This document shows positions 46,277 to 54,897 of a stretch of DNA of 64,000 nt, in pieces. The stretch is from Clostridium cavendishii DSM 21758. GTDB taxonomy: Bacteria > Bacillota > Clostridia > Clostridiales > Clostridiaceae. The stretch is taken from NCBI RefSeq assembly GCF_900141845.1, contig NZ_FQZB01000006.1, forward strand, positions 62,001-126,000, given 5' to 3'. The stretch's first letter is position 1; every line of letters begins with the position of its first letter. The position numbers were made by a program, and so were the translations under genes. The notes beneath the pieces are model-generated. The model was given only the letters and a program-made list of their open reading frames with translations. It searched no databases and had not been told where the DNA came from.

Positions 46277-46312
46277 AAAAGGTGTTATATCCATTGATAT
46301 TTAACACCTTTT
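46277..46312. terminator. Bidirectional terminator
   Basis: AAAAGGTGTTA pairs with TAACACCTTTT around a 14-base loop. The remaining 46030-46276 shows a short GCATAT/ATATGC repeat and nothing else. Confidence 0.85.
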
Positions 46313-46341
46313 CTTTATCATAATAAATTTTCTTATTAAAT

Positions 46342-47037
46342 TTAGATATAAATTATTTCTACTCCTGAAAAACTAACATTACCAACTAATGTTAAAGTAT
46401 TTGTTGTTATTTGGCCACTTCTATTTTTCTCACTAACAGCTCCTAAAAACACATTAGTTTTATCATCAATATTCCAAGTTTTAGGTACATATAATTCTAT
46501 TCCCGAAAAAGAAGCATCAATCATAACTGTAGCATTATTACCACTCATAATTGCATTATCAAAATATACTTTCATAGCTCCAAAAGAACAGTCGAAATGC
46601 GCTTGTTCAAATTTATCTGTATTTATATATTTAATACTAGCTCCAAATGAACTTTTAAATCTAACATGACTTTCATCTTCAATATTAATTTCTTCAAACT
46701 TATAATCATCATTATAGTTTTTACTAATCCATTTAATACGTTTATGGAAAATCATAGAAAAACCAATACTACCAAGTAACGCTGCAATTAAAACAGTCCA
46801 AGGTGTAATCTGTGTGATTCCTAATTCTTTATTATATATTATACAAATAAATGCAATAGGAAATAAAATACCTACAAAATTAAGACGAGTTAAACTCTTC
46901 ACAATAACTACTACTAAAAAAATTGTTAATAATAAACTAAATACATTAACACTAGGAAAGTATCCAAGTTTACTTATAATCAAAAATATGCCTCCTAATA
47001 CAAGCAAAAATCCCCAAAAAATTCTTTCTTTTTTCAT
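46342..47037 (-). CDS. LiaF-like membrane protein
   Basis: A 231-residue protein with four membrane segments in residues 5-95 and a beta-rich C-terminal half (FKSSFGASIKYINTD, AHFDCSFGAMKVYFDNA, IDASFSGIELYVPKTW, GNVSFSGVEIIYI) that matches the repetitive strand pattern of the LiaF C-terminal domain. LiaF proteins inhibit cell-envelope stress kinases; here the partner is a LytTR regulator encoded one base upstream with no kinase. This LytTR plus membrane partner layout is common in Firmicutes, where the membrane protein holds the regulator inactive. Confidence 0.8.
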   Translation of the reverse strand: MKKERIFWGFLLVLGGIFLIISKLGYFPSVNVFSLLLTIFLVVVIVKSLTRLNFVGILFPIAFICIIYNKELGITQITPWTVLIAALLGSIGFSMIFHKRIKWISKNYNDDYKFEEINIEDESHVRFKSSFGASIKYINTDKFEQAHFDCSFGAMKVYFDNAIMSGNNATVMIDASFSGIELYVPKTWNIDDKTNVFLGAVSEKNRSGQITTNTLTLVGNVSFSGVEIIYI

Positions 47038-47038
47038 A

Positions 47039-47494
47039 TCATTTCCTCTTTTCTAATAATTTAATTTTTAATGGTTTATAATAATATCTTGAAACATATA
47101 CCTGTTTGTGAGTATTTTGAAATTCAACTCTACTTGATGATGATAAACTACGTGTTATAGAGTAAATATGATTTGTATTTAAAATCGTTGATTTTGAAAC
47201 TCTCATAAAATATCCTGGTAATGATTCTTCAAGTTCATAGAGTTTATACTTGACATTATATATATTATCAACGGTATGTGCACAAATACCACTTTCTTCA
47301 GTTTCAAAAAATAAGATTTCTTCTAAAGAAAGATAATACTCAGTATCATCTCTAAAAAAAGTTATACGCTCCTTGTAGGATAACATATCATTAAGCATAG
47401 CTTGAATATTTTTAACTTCTTCATTTAGATTACTACACCTAATGATAACTTCATTTTCTTTAATATTATTATCTACTTCAATTCGTATCCTCAT
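47039..47494 (-). CDS. LytTR-domain transcriptional regulator
   Basis: A 151-residue protein from ATG 47494 (GGGGAG seven bases upstream; a GTG at 47509 overlaps it). Residues about 50-150 are a LytTR DNA-binding domain: FFRDDTEYYLSLEEILFFET, YKLYELEESLPGYFMRVSKS, VEFQNTHKQVYVSRYY. The N-terminal 45 residues are a short strand/helix segment without a receiver domain, so it is not phosphorylated as a response regulator. Stop codon TGA is one base from the ATG of the LiaF-like gene. Probably autoregulated through the 21-bp-spaced direct repeats upstream. Confidence 0.88.
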   Translation of the reverse strand: MRIRIEVDNNIKENEVIIRCSNLNEEVKNIQAMLNDMLSYKERITFFRDDTEYYLSLEEILFFETEESGICAHTVDNIYNVKYKLYELEESLPGYFMRVSKSTILNTNHIYSITRSLSSSSRVEFQNTHKQVYVSRYYYKPLKIKLLEKRK

Positions 47495-47555
47495 ATTTTC
47501 ACTCCCCACATTTTTTATTATATTAATTGTCTTTTTTATTGTAAATACAAGAACA

Positions 47556-47585
47556 GTAAGTGGTTAGTTATGGCTTGTAAGTGGT
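47556..47585. promoter_or_regulatory. Direct repeats, likely LytTR binding sites
   Basis: GTAAGTGGT occurs at 47556-47564 and 47577-47585, start to start 21 bp, i.e. two helix turns, as expected for LytTR dimers. About 60-90 bases upstream of the regulator start. Confidence 0.6.
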
Positions 47586-47643
47586 ATATTTTTATACATA
47601 TGTTACACCTTATCTTATTAAATTAGTTATATGACATAAAAAT

Positions 47644-47679
47644 AAAAAGTGCTTAATCCTCACAAGATTAGCACTTTTT
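47644..47679 (-). terminator. Terminator of the HEAT-like gene
   Basis: AAAAAGTGCTTAATC pairs with GATTAGCACTTTTT, loop CTCACAA. Confidence 0.8.
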
Positions 47680-47825
47680 CTGTTTTAATATACCTTATTA
47701 TATTTTTTTATTGTTTGTTTCAATTTTCAAAAATATTTAATTACTTTTATTTTCTAGCATTGATATGCAAAAATAATGCTTTAATAGATTCATTACCTGA
47801 AACTACTTATATTCATCAAAAATTT

Positions 47826-48266
47826 TCATTCTATTTTCTGTAAAGCAGCTCTAATATCTTTATACACCAATCCTTGCATACTTTCTTTGTATATCTCCAC
47901 ATCCGCTTTTGATAAAGCTTCTCTAATACAAGGTACTAAATCCTGTTTATATTCCGCAATACCTGGCAATGACTTAATACATTGTCTTGCGGTAATGGGT
48001 TTTTCATCTAAAATATGTTTCAAATAGTTATCAATAATTTCATCAATCTTATTATCTACATCCCATTTTGCATTAGCAGATATTAAAATAATTCCTCTTG
48101 TTCTAACATAAGAATTAGTAGCCTCCATCATCTCAACAAACTTATCAAAAAACTTATAAACATCACTTGAGTATTTACTCTTTTCTTCTAAGGTCTTCAA
48201 GCATTTATATGCCATATTATTATCTTTTGAATATAACATTTCAATTAATTCCTCAATATTATTCAT
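47826..48266 (-). CDS. HEAT-like helical repeat protein
   Basis: A 146-residue protein made of helical pairs (IEELIEMLYSKDNNMAYKCLKTLEE, NSYVRTRGIILISANAKW, ITARQCIKSLPGIAEYK, CIREALSKADVEIYKESM read in segments). Pattern matches HEAT-type repeats; relatives are often mislabelled SufBD protein in clostridial genomes. No enzyme residues visible, so probably a protein-binding adaptor. RBS GAGGTG. Confidence 0.65.
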   Translation of the reverse strand: MNNIEELIEMLYSKDNNMAYKCLKTLEEKSKYSSDVYKFFDKFVEMMEATNSYVRTRGIILISANAKWDVDNKIDEIIDNYLKHILDEKPITARQCIKSLPGIAEYKQDLVPCIREALSKADVEIYKESMQGLVYKDIRAALQKIE

Positions 48267-48392
48267 ATTATCACCTCACATTTTACAACAAATAAATTAC
48301 TAGTTATCTAAAAATTTAAAATACTTCTTTTCTTATTATTATAACTCAGCTTTACTATATTTTCACAACAAAAAACATATCTATCTTATATG

Positions 48393-48428
48393 CAAAAAAA
48401 CATGCCTAATCATGAAAAGATTAAGCAT
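48393..48428 (-). terminator. Terminator of the Crp-pnuC-PNP cluster
   Basis: ATGCCTAATC pairs with GATTAAGCAT (one mismatch); on the minus strand followed by GTTTTTTT. It ends the transcript after the Crp/Fnr-like gene. Confidence 0.8.
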
Positions 48429-48488
48429 ATCCTTTAATTAATTTCTTATTAATTTAATGTGTAAAAATATTTATTCTTTATAGATTAT

Positions 48489-49130
48489 TTAAGTTTTATA
48501 GTATTCTACCTCATTTTCTAATTTCTCTATTGACCTTATTGTTATTATCCCTGATTTATACTCTAAAATTTCTTCTTGGACTAATTGATTTATTATTCTA
48601 TTTATACTTCTAATATTAGAGCCTACACCTTCCACTAATAAATCTTTAGTAATGCCTAAATTATTTTTATAAATCGTGTTTAATATGGTGTACATAACTC
48701 TATATTTTAAAGGATAAAATGCATTTATGCTTTCCCTTTTACAACAATCATAGCTTCTTTCTGCAATCAGCTTACTAATAAATAATGAAAACTTACTATC
48801 TAGCTCCATCCATTTGATAAACCCTTCTTTGCTAATCACTAAAACTTCACAACATGACATTGTCTCTACTGTTGTAACTACTTTTTTGTCAATTAAGGCT
48901 TCTAACTCACCAAAGATAGTGGGTTCAGAATCAATATCCTCTAAATATGTAGTTCCTGTAAAATCCGTGTGATATGTTTTAATCTTTCCTTCTAATAATA
49001 TATAAACATAATTACACTCTTCATTTTGAATTAATAATTTTTCTCCAAAATTAACTTTTATATTCTTTAGCTCTTTTTTAATTTCATTTGGACAGTTATT
49101 TATAAAATTTATTAATTCATAGCTTTTCAT
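48489..49130 (-). CDS. Crp/Fnr-family transcriptional regulator
   Basis: About 213 residues from ATG 49130 (weak GGTGA eight bases upstream; an ATG at 49139 and GTG at 49142 are alternatives). The N-terminal cyclic-nucleotide-binding-like beta barrel shows CNYVYILLEGKIKTYH and PTIFGELEALIDKKVV; the C-terminal wing-helix spans about 150-205 (LLVEGVGSNIRSINRIINQL). There is no Cys cluster as in Fnr. It follows pnuC by 25 bases, so it may be the sensor-regulator of nucleoside salvage. Confidence 0.85.
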   Translation of the reverse strand: MKSYELINFINNCPNEIKKELKNIKVNFGEKLLIQNEECNYVYILLEGKIKTYHTDFTGTTYLEDIDSEPTIFGELEALIDKKVVTTVETMSCCEVLVISKEGFIKWMELDSKFSLFISKLIAERSYDCCKRESINAFYPLKYRVMYTILNTIYKNNLGITKDLLVEGVGSNIRSINRIINQLVQEEILEYKSGIITIRSIEKLENEVEYYKT

Positions 49131-49155
49131 ATAATACATCACCCATAAAAATATT

Positions 49156-49833
49156 CTATATTGTTATTTTATTTTCTCCTTGTTCTTTATAGCTTGAATG
49201 CCATTCTAATAATCCTGCAATTGATAATATTAATTGTATTGCTACTAGAATTAACATTACGTAATATCCATTTAGTATATATATAATTATAAACAACACG
49301 TCGCTTAATATCCACAAAATCCAGTTTTCATATAATTTTTTACTTAACCAATATTGAGCTGCTAATCCAAATACAGCTGTTAAGCTATCTAACACAGCGT
49401 TTTGAGCATGAAGTATATTAATTTCTACATATCCCCAAGCAACCCATGCCACTAAGATAACTGCACTCCATATTATTTGTCCTTTTTTAGTTAAACCTGA
49501 TGTTACAACATTATCTGCGTTATCTGAATTTTTAACCCAGTAATACCAACCATATATGTTAAATCCAACTTGGCAACATGCTAAAATGGCTAATGCATAC
49601 AAGCCTGTTTTATAATATATATATAAATATGCCAGTACTGTAATAATCCCAAAAATAAAGTTTGATACCTTTTCCTTTGATAATAACCATACGTTTATTA
49701 TCCCCATTACTGATGCAAAGATTTCAACAGGACTTGATCCTATCATATATCCAACAATTAAACAAATTGCACATGCTATTATTGCAAATATTGAACTACT
49801 AGTGTATTCAGTACATTTTCTTGCAAAGTTCAT
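49156..49833 (-). CDS. pnuC: PnuC-family nucleoside/vitamin transporter
   Basis: A 225-residue membrane protein with seven or eight segments and PnuC marks: NVWLLSKEKVSNFIFGIITVLAYLYIYY in pieces, QVGFNIYGWYYW (the conserved NxYGWxxW) and YENWILWILSDVLFIIIY (WxxWIxxD). PnuC proteins move nicotinamide riboside, thiamine or related nucleosides by facilitated diffusion, trapped by phosphorylation or cleavage inside. The neighbour upstream is a nucleoside phosphorylase, which can cleave nicotinamide riboside, so that substrate is the best guess. RBS GGGAGG. Confidence 0.85.
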   Translation of the reverse strand: MNFARKCTEYTSSSIFAIIACAICLIVGYMIGSSPVEIFASVMGIINVWLLSKEKVSNFIFGIITVLAYLYIYYKTGLYALAILACCQVGFNIYGWYYWVKNSDNADNVVTSGLTKKGQIIWSAVILVAWVAWGYVEINILHAQNAVLDSLTAVFGLAAQYWLSKKLYENWILWILSDVLFIIIYILNGYYVMLILVAIQLILSIAGLLEWHSSYKEQGENKITI

Positions 49834-49910
49834 AATTAAAATCCTCCCTAGTTTATTATTTAATTTTTTAACTTAAATGTAAACATAATTAATTAAAACA
49901 TAGTACTTAA

Positions 49911-50729
49911 TTAAAATTCTTTTAAAAACTCACTTACTATAGCTGTACATTTTTCAGCTATCCCTTTAAAGTTTTCTAAAACTTCCTGATGACTTATTTC
50001 TGCATCTGAATATGCAGCTGCTAAACATGGTACCCCTGAAAATCCTAAAACCTTAATACCAGAATGATTAGCTACTATTACCTCTGGAACAGTTGACATT
50101 CCAACAACATCAGCACCTAAAGCTGCTGCCATTAAAGTTTCAGAAGCTGTTTCATAGCTTGGTCCTGGGAACATTGCATATATTCCCTCTTTAAGATTTA
50201 TATTTAACTTTTTAGCAATGTTTTTAGCTTTTTCTCTTAGTTCCTTATCATAAGGATACGCAAGGTCTGGAAATCTGTCTCCAAACTCTGCTAAGTTCTC
50301 TCCTCTTAATGGATTCTCTCCTGTAAAATTCAGATGATTCTTGATTACAACTAAATCCCCAGCTTCAATTGATTCCTTAGCTTGGCCAGCGCAATTAGTT
50401 ACAATAAGTGTTTCCACTCCTAAAAGCTTCATAACTCTAATAGGCAATGTTAACCTTTGCATTGAATGCCCTTCATAGTAATGGCATCTTCCCTTCATAG
50501 CCACAACTTCTTTGCCATATAACTTACCAATAATTAAAGTTCCTTCATGACCATCTATTGTAGGCACTGTAAAGTTAGGTATATCCATATATTTATAATA
50601 CTCAGCTTCCTTTATTTCATTTGCTAAGTCACCTAACCCACTTCCTAAAACTATACCTATTTTAGGATTATACTTACTCTTAGATTTTATATATTTATAT
50701 GCTTCGTCTATTTCTTTTACTAAATTCAT
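49911..50729 (-). CDS. Purine nucleoside phosphorylase family protein with altered base site
   Basis: A 272-residue trimeric-type PNP from ATG 50729 (GAGGAG seven bases upstream). Family motifs: IGIVLGSGLGDLA, AMKGRCHYYEGHS, IVTNCAGQ, FPGPSYETASE and GMSTVPE, covering phosphate and ribose binding. The base-binding stretch that reads ISCISNAAAG in B. subtilis PupG is FSGVPCLAAA here, so the conserved Asn is Cys235. This suggests an unusual base, for example nicotinamide riboside instead of inosine or guanosine. First gene of a cluster with pnuC and a Crp-like regulator. Phosphorolysis inside the cell would pull uptake through PnuC. Confidence 0.87.
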   Translation of the reverse strand: MNLVKEIDEAYKYIKSKSKYNPKIGIVLGSGLGDLANEIKEAEYYKYMDIPNFTVPTIDGHEGTLIIGKLYGKEVVAMKGRCHYYEGHSMQRLTLPIRVMKLLGVETLIVTNCAGQAKESIEAGDLVVIKNHLNFTGENPLRGENLAEFGDRFPDLAYPYDKELREKAKNIAKKLNINLKEGIYAMFPGPSYETASETLMAAALGADVVGMSTVPEVIVANHSGIKVLGFSGVPCLAAAYSDAEISHQEVLENFKGIAEKCTAIVSEFLKEF

Positions 50730-50826
50730 ACCAATTCTCCTCAACATGTGTTTATATTACATGTTCATTATCAAATATATAGTAAATGTTTTCAAGGACA
50801 TTTGTCCAAGAGTTATATCCATTAAA

Positions 50827-50862
50827 AATAGGACTTACCTTTTTACAGTAAGCCCTACTTTT
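50827..50862 (-). terminator. Terminator downstream of the hydrolase remnant
   Basis: TAGGACTTAC pairs with GTAAGCCCTA (one mismatch) around a nine-base loop; T-run on minus. Confidence 0.65.
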
Positions 50863-50939
50863 ATTGATTTTACATCACTACTTTTAACTTATACTATATT
50901 ACTTATCATATATATTTTTTTCACCCATTGTCTAAAAAA

Positions 50940-51428
50940 TTATAATTGTTCTTCTGTATGAAAATAATGCTCTCCATTTTCCATTACTTGTAAGCTACAA
51001 TCAAAGGATTTCGCAAATTTAGATACAACATCAAATTCACATAAATTATCTTCTGAACCATAAATAATTGATGTTTTCTCATTCCAAGTAGTAATCGGAT
51101 GTTCTTTCACATAACAATAGTAATCCCAATAAAGTGCGTGTCCAGTTGGTGTTGGAATTTCTTTCTCTACTTTTAGCCTATCTTCACTTATGTTAAACCA
51201 AGTCATCATATTGTTTATAATACGCTTCATATCTACTACTGGTGAAAGAAATAAACATTGTCTCAATACTTCATTGCTATATGCTAATAAAGTAAAATAT
51301 GCCCCCATACTACATGCAAATACACTTATATTATTTGATAAAGATTTAGCATAACTCATTATAATATTGAGGTCCTTAACACAATTTTGAACTTTACAAG
51401 CATAAGTTTCATTAAACCAAACAATTAA
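50940..51428 (-). pseudogene. 5-prime truncated alpha/beta hydrolase
   Basis: The frame encodes the C-terminal part of an alpha/beta hydrolase: nucleophile elbow FACSMGAY (AxSxG in place of GxSxG), CLFLSPVVDM, the acid in YGSEDNLCEFD and the catalytic His in NGEHYFH. The frame is open upstream to a TAA at 51429-51431 and encodes WFNETYACKVQNCVKDLNII in continuity with the fold, but the first strands with the oxyanion loop are missing and there is no start codon with an RBS. An ATG at 51359 would give 139 residues without the preceding helix. A remnant is the simplest reading. Confidence 0.65.
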
Positions 51429-51459
51429 TTAACCTTGTAAAAAATAATATTTGTTTACC

Positions 51460-51489
51460 AAAAAAGCCCTGTACTTTCGCACAAGGCTT
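51460..51489 (-). terminator. Terminator of the large secreted glycosidase gene
   Basis: AGCCCTGTAC pairs with GCACAAGGCT (one G-T and one mismatch) with loop TTTC; T-run on the minus strand. The rest of 51490-51597 is AT-rich. Confidence 0.8.
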
Positions 51490-51597
51490 AATTTTAATAA
51501 TTTGTGATACTATCTAATTAATACTTAAGTAACTTTTACTATTTTTAAAATACCTATATAACTATATCATATATATATATAAATTATTTCATCCTCA

Positions 51598-54516
51598 TTA
51601 ATTTCCACTAATAAGTGATGGTGATTCAAATTTAACATTATAAATATTTATATCCTTTACGTTACCTTCACATCCACCAGAAAAAGTTATTTTTTCTCCC
51701 TTTCTTAAAGTACTATTCCATACTTTAGGAGTTAATATATAACTATTTCCAGAAGCAGTAAAGTTAGCATCAGGAACAGATGTTATCCTTTTAGCAAAAT
51801 CAAATTTAAGTTTCCAATCTTGTAAATCCGAATTAGTATTATTAGTTACTGTTATTGTAAAATTAGCACCAGAACCCCAATCAGAAGTTACTGCAAATTC
51901 TACATTCACTTTCGAATCAGGTAATGATGTAGGCTTACATACAACCTTGACTTCATCACTACTAGTAGTCTTATCCTTATTTATTAAATCTAATCTATAA
52001 GTATATTCACCAGCTGATTTACCCTTAATATTCACAGTAACATCTTGTGCTAGTCCTGAAACAGTACCAGTTTTAATTATGCTACCATTCTCTAATAAAT
52101 TATATGAAGTAGCATTAGATTTAGCTGGAATAGAAAGAGTTACAGTATAATTACCATCATTATTTACTTTATCAACTGAAACTTTTCCTTTAAGTGGTTC
52201 ATCAATAGGTGGTACAACATTATTGTTAACAATAACTGTTAAATTATTACTTGAGGTAACTTTACTACCATTAGCTAAATCAAGAGCATACATATAACTT
52301 CCTGTTGGTTTATTTACAACTTCATATTTTATAGTATTTGCACTTGGATCAACAATTCCACTTTTAACACTTGTCCCATTTTCTAATAATGAATAACTAG
52401 TTGCCTTTGAATTTGCAGGTATATTGATAGTTATGGTGTAATTACCATTACTTTGTATAGCGCTACTTGAAATACTTCCCTTTAATGGATAATCATCAGA
52501 TGGTTGACCTGGATTAACACCATTAAGTGGAAGTGGATTCTTCAAATATCTTTGGGCTTTAGTTATCCACCAATAGTCATCCTGTGGAGGGGACCCAACA
52601 GCATCTGTGCTTGAATTAACCCCTGCACCAAACAATATTGAGATTACTCCCGCATCTCTTGTTTCTTCCATATGACCTCCCCAAGTAACTTTATCACCAG
52701 ATGTTTTTACTTTAGGATCATTTGCAGCATTAGTGCCAAAATAATTTAATCTATTACCAGCCCCTGGACTAAAGGTATCTCCAAAAAAGAAATCTGGAGC
52801 AGAATCTTCATAGTATCCTTCTTTATTTGATAAATCATTAAAACTTCCACCATTATATGGGTTAGGTTCATAGGAATGATTTATATGTCCCACTGGAATT
52901 TGCCATAGGATAACAGGTTTCTGTGTTTCTTCATGAAGAACTTTGGTATAAAGTAAATAGTTGTTCCAAATATCTGCATTCCAGAACCAAGCTGAGGATT
53001 TAGGATCTTGTGCAGCACCAGGTTGATAAGCACCATCTTGTCCATATTTATCTATTGATATAAAATCGGCATTTTGAGATAGGATACCTGCAGACTTATA
53101 GAAATCAGCAGTTTGCTTAGCAACTTGCTTTATAAAATTACGACCTGCATCCCATCCAATAAATTCAGTCTTGTGTAATAATCCTTGAGTAGTTATCTCA
53201 GTACTATCATAAGACCAAATATTAAATTGCCATCCAAAATATGATTGTTTATAATTCTTTCTAACTATATAGTTAATAGATTCTACAAAACCTTTCACGC
53301 TATTTTCAAATTTAGGATCTTTATCCTTTTGTAACACTCCTGATGTATATGCAGCATCAACCACTGCATTTATTTCATTAGGGGCCTTATTAGCAAATTT
53401 CATCATATAACCTAAGAAATCAGGTTCAAAAACCATTCCTACAGTTTCATCCTTAGCATATTCATTACAAATATCTAAAAAGTATTTTAAATCTTTATAA
53501 TAGCCTTCCATATAAGCTTTATCACTTATATGTTTAGCATCTAAATCATAACTTTCTCCCATATCAGGAACATTATAATATACGAAAAATGGGATCATTC
53601 CAACTTTTAGAGTTTCCCTAATATAGTTTTTAACTCTATCTCCATCCTCTGACGTCCATGACCTCCATCCTCCAAAAGGGCCACCATTAACATAGATGTA
53701 TCTAACATCACAACGTTTATTTGTGTCATCATTACTAGTTTGTTTCCAAAAGTTCAAGTCATTATCAGTATCCTCAGAAACTTGTCCAATTGAAAGATAA
53801 TTAGGCATTCCTGGTAAAGAACCATCTGCATTTTTGACTCTAACACCGATTTGTCTTATATCACCTGTAACTTCATCTATAACTTTGATTCCACTACGAC
53901 CAGCAGCAATTCCTTGAACAATTAAGGTATCTCCATTAGTTATAGATGCTTTAACTGTAGAAGTGTTACTAGATATAACACTAAACTTTGGATTAGCATT
54001 TGCAGTATTTATCATTTTGAAATTGTTTACATTTTGTCCAATAGTCATTTGGCATTGTATGCCTTGATCATCTATACCATTTATGATTATCTTTTGGTTT
54101 CCTTCTTTACCTACTCTAACTTGAAGAATATCACTTGAAGTAGTACCATAACTATTTATGAAATCAACACGATAGTTATACATACCAACACTTGTTCTAC
54201 CAGTAACTTCAAAGACTGCTGTTTGAACACTAGGTGTATTATCTGTTAGTTTTCCTTCACCTATAAGTTTGAATTCACCAGTTGCTCCAAATCTTTCATA
54301 TACCTTGTAACTCGTTGCATTATTTCCATAATACATATTCATCGTAATAGTATAATTACCATCATAGTCAGTTCCATATTGATTACTTGTCAATACAGGT
54401 TTACCTGGTGCCCCACTACTAGCTGCCTTAGCGATTGTAGTCGGTAAAATAGAAAGTACTAATGTGAAAATAATAAGTAATGATAAAAATTTTCTTTTTC
54501 TTATCTTTTGACGCAT
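51598..54516 (-). CDS. Large secreted glycoside hydrolase-like protein with CBM2
   Basis: A 972-residue exported protein. Signal peptide ends about TIAKA (residue 31). Order: Ig/chitinase-A-N-type module (about 35-135), a BIG2-like module (about 140-230), an alpha/beta catalytic region (about 235-670), two further chitinase-A-N-type modules (about 680-770 and 775-860, each with YxLLENG and SGxY/GEYxYxLDL) and a C-terminal CBM2-like domain (about 870-972, WGSGANFTITVTNN, LQDWKLKFDF). The catalytic region has candidate acids in MVFEPDFLGYM, ISIDKYGQDGAY and MEETRDAGVIS but I cannot assign a GH family. Likely acts on chitin or another polysaccharide. RBS AGGAGGG. Confidence 0.75.
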   Translation of the reverse strand: MRQKIRKRKFLSLLIIFTLVLSILPTTIAKAASSGAPGKPVLTSNQYGTDYDGNYTITMNMYYGNNATSYKVYERFGATGEFKLIGEGKLTDNTPSVQTAVFEVTGRTSVGMYNYRVDFINSYGTTSSDILQVRVGKEGNQKIIINGIDDQGIQCQMTIGQNVNNFKMINTANANPKFSVISSNTSTVKASITNGDTLIVQGIAAGRSGIKVIDEVTGDIRQIGVRVKNADGSLPGMPNYLSIGQVSEDTDNDLNFWKQTSNDDTNKRCDVRYIYVNGGPFGGWRSWTSEDGDRVKNYIRETLKVGMIPFFVYYNVPDMGESYDLDAKHISDKAYMEGYYKDLKYFLDICNEYAKDETVGMVFEPDFLGYMMKFANKAPNEINAVVDAAYTSGVLQKDKDPKFENSVKGFVESINYIVRKNYKQSYFGWQFNIWSYDSTEITTQGLLHKTEFIGWDAGRNFIKQVAKQTADFYKSAGILSQNADFISIDKYGQDGAYQPGAAQDPKSSAWFWNADIWNNYLLYTKVLHEETQKPVILWQIPVGHINHSYEPNPYNGGSFNDLSNKEGYYEDSAPDFFFGDTFSPGAGNRLNYFGTNAANDPKVKTSGDKVTWGGHMEETRDAGVISILFGAGVNSSTDAVGSPPQDDYWWITKAQRYLKNPLPLNGVNPGQPSDDYPLKGSISSSAIQSNGNYTITINIPANSKATSYSLLENGTSVKSGIVDPSANTIKYEVVNKPTGSYMYALDLANGSKVTSSNNLTVIVNNNVVPPIDEPLKGKVSVDKVNNDGNYTVTLSIPAKSNATSYNLLENGSIIKTGTVSGLAQDVTVNIKGKSAGEYTYRLDLINKDKTTSSDEVKVVCKPTSLPDSKVNVEFAVTSDWGSGANFTITVTNNTNSDLQDWKLKFDFAKRITSVPDANFTASGNSYILTPKVWNSTLRKGEKITFSGGCEGNVKDINIYNVKFESPSLISGN

Positions 54517-54897
54517 GGTTTTACCCTCCTTCTAATTTATTTCTCACCAATATATTAACATTTTTTATAATGTTTGTTAATATTTCATTTACCAACAAAT
54601 TATTACTTTTTTTACATAAATAAAAATTTAATCAGAATATTACATATTTTTAGATATTTGACCATAAAGCTATTTAAGCAAAATACTTATTTCATATTCA
54701 CTATCTTTAAATATATATCAAAAAACTCCATCTATTTTTAATAATTTCCGTTATTCTCTTCCATTTTCCTACTGCTTTGTAGATATATTTTGAATATTTT
54801 AAAAATCATACCTATTTATGTAAAATAAGAAGGATTTTACCATCCTATATTGAATACCTTATATGTCAAATAAAAATTTAAAAGGGGGAATATATGT
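54517..54897. other. Divergent intergenic region between two secreted-protein genes
   Basis: 381 bases, AT-rich, presumably carrying both promoters. Runs of C/T near 54735-54780 are the only composition change. No gene or repeat seen. Confidence 0.5.
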
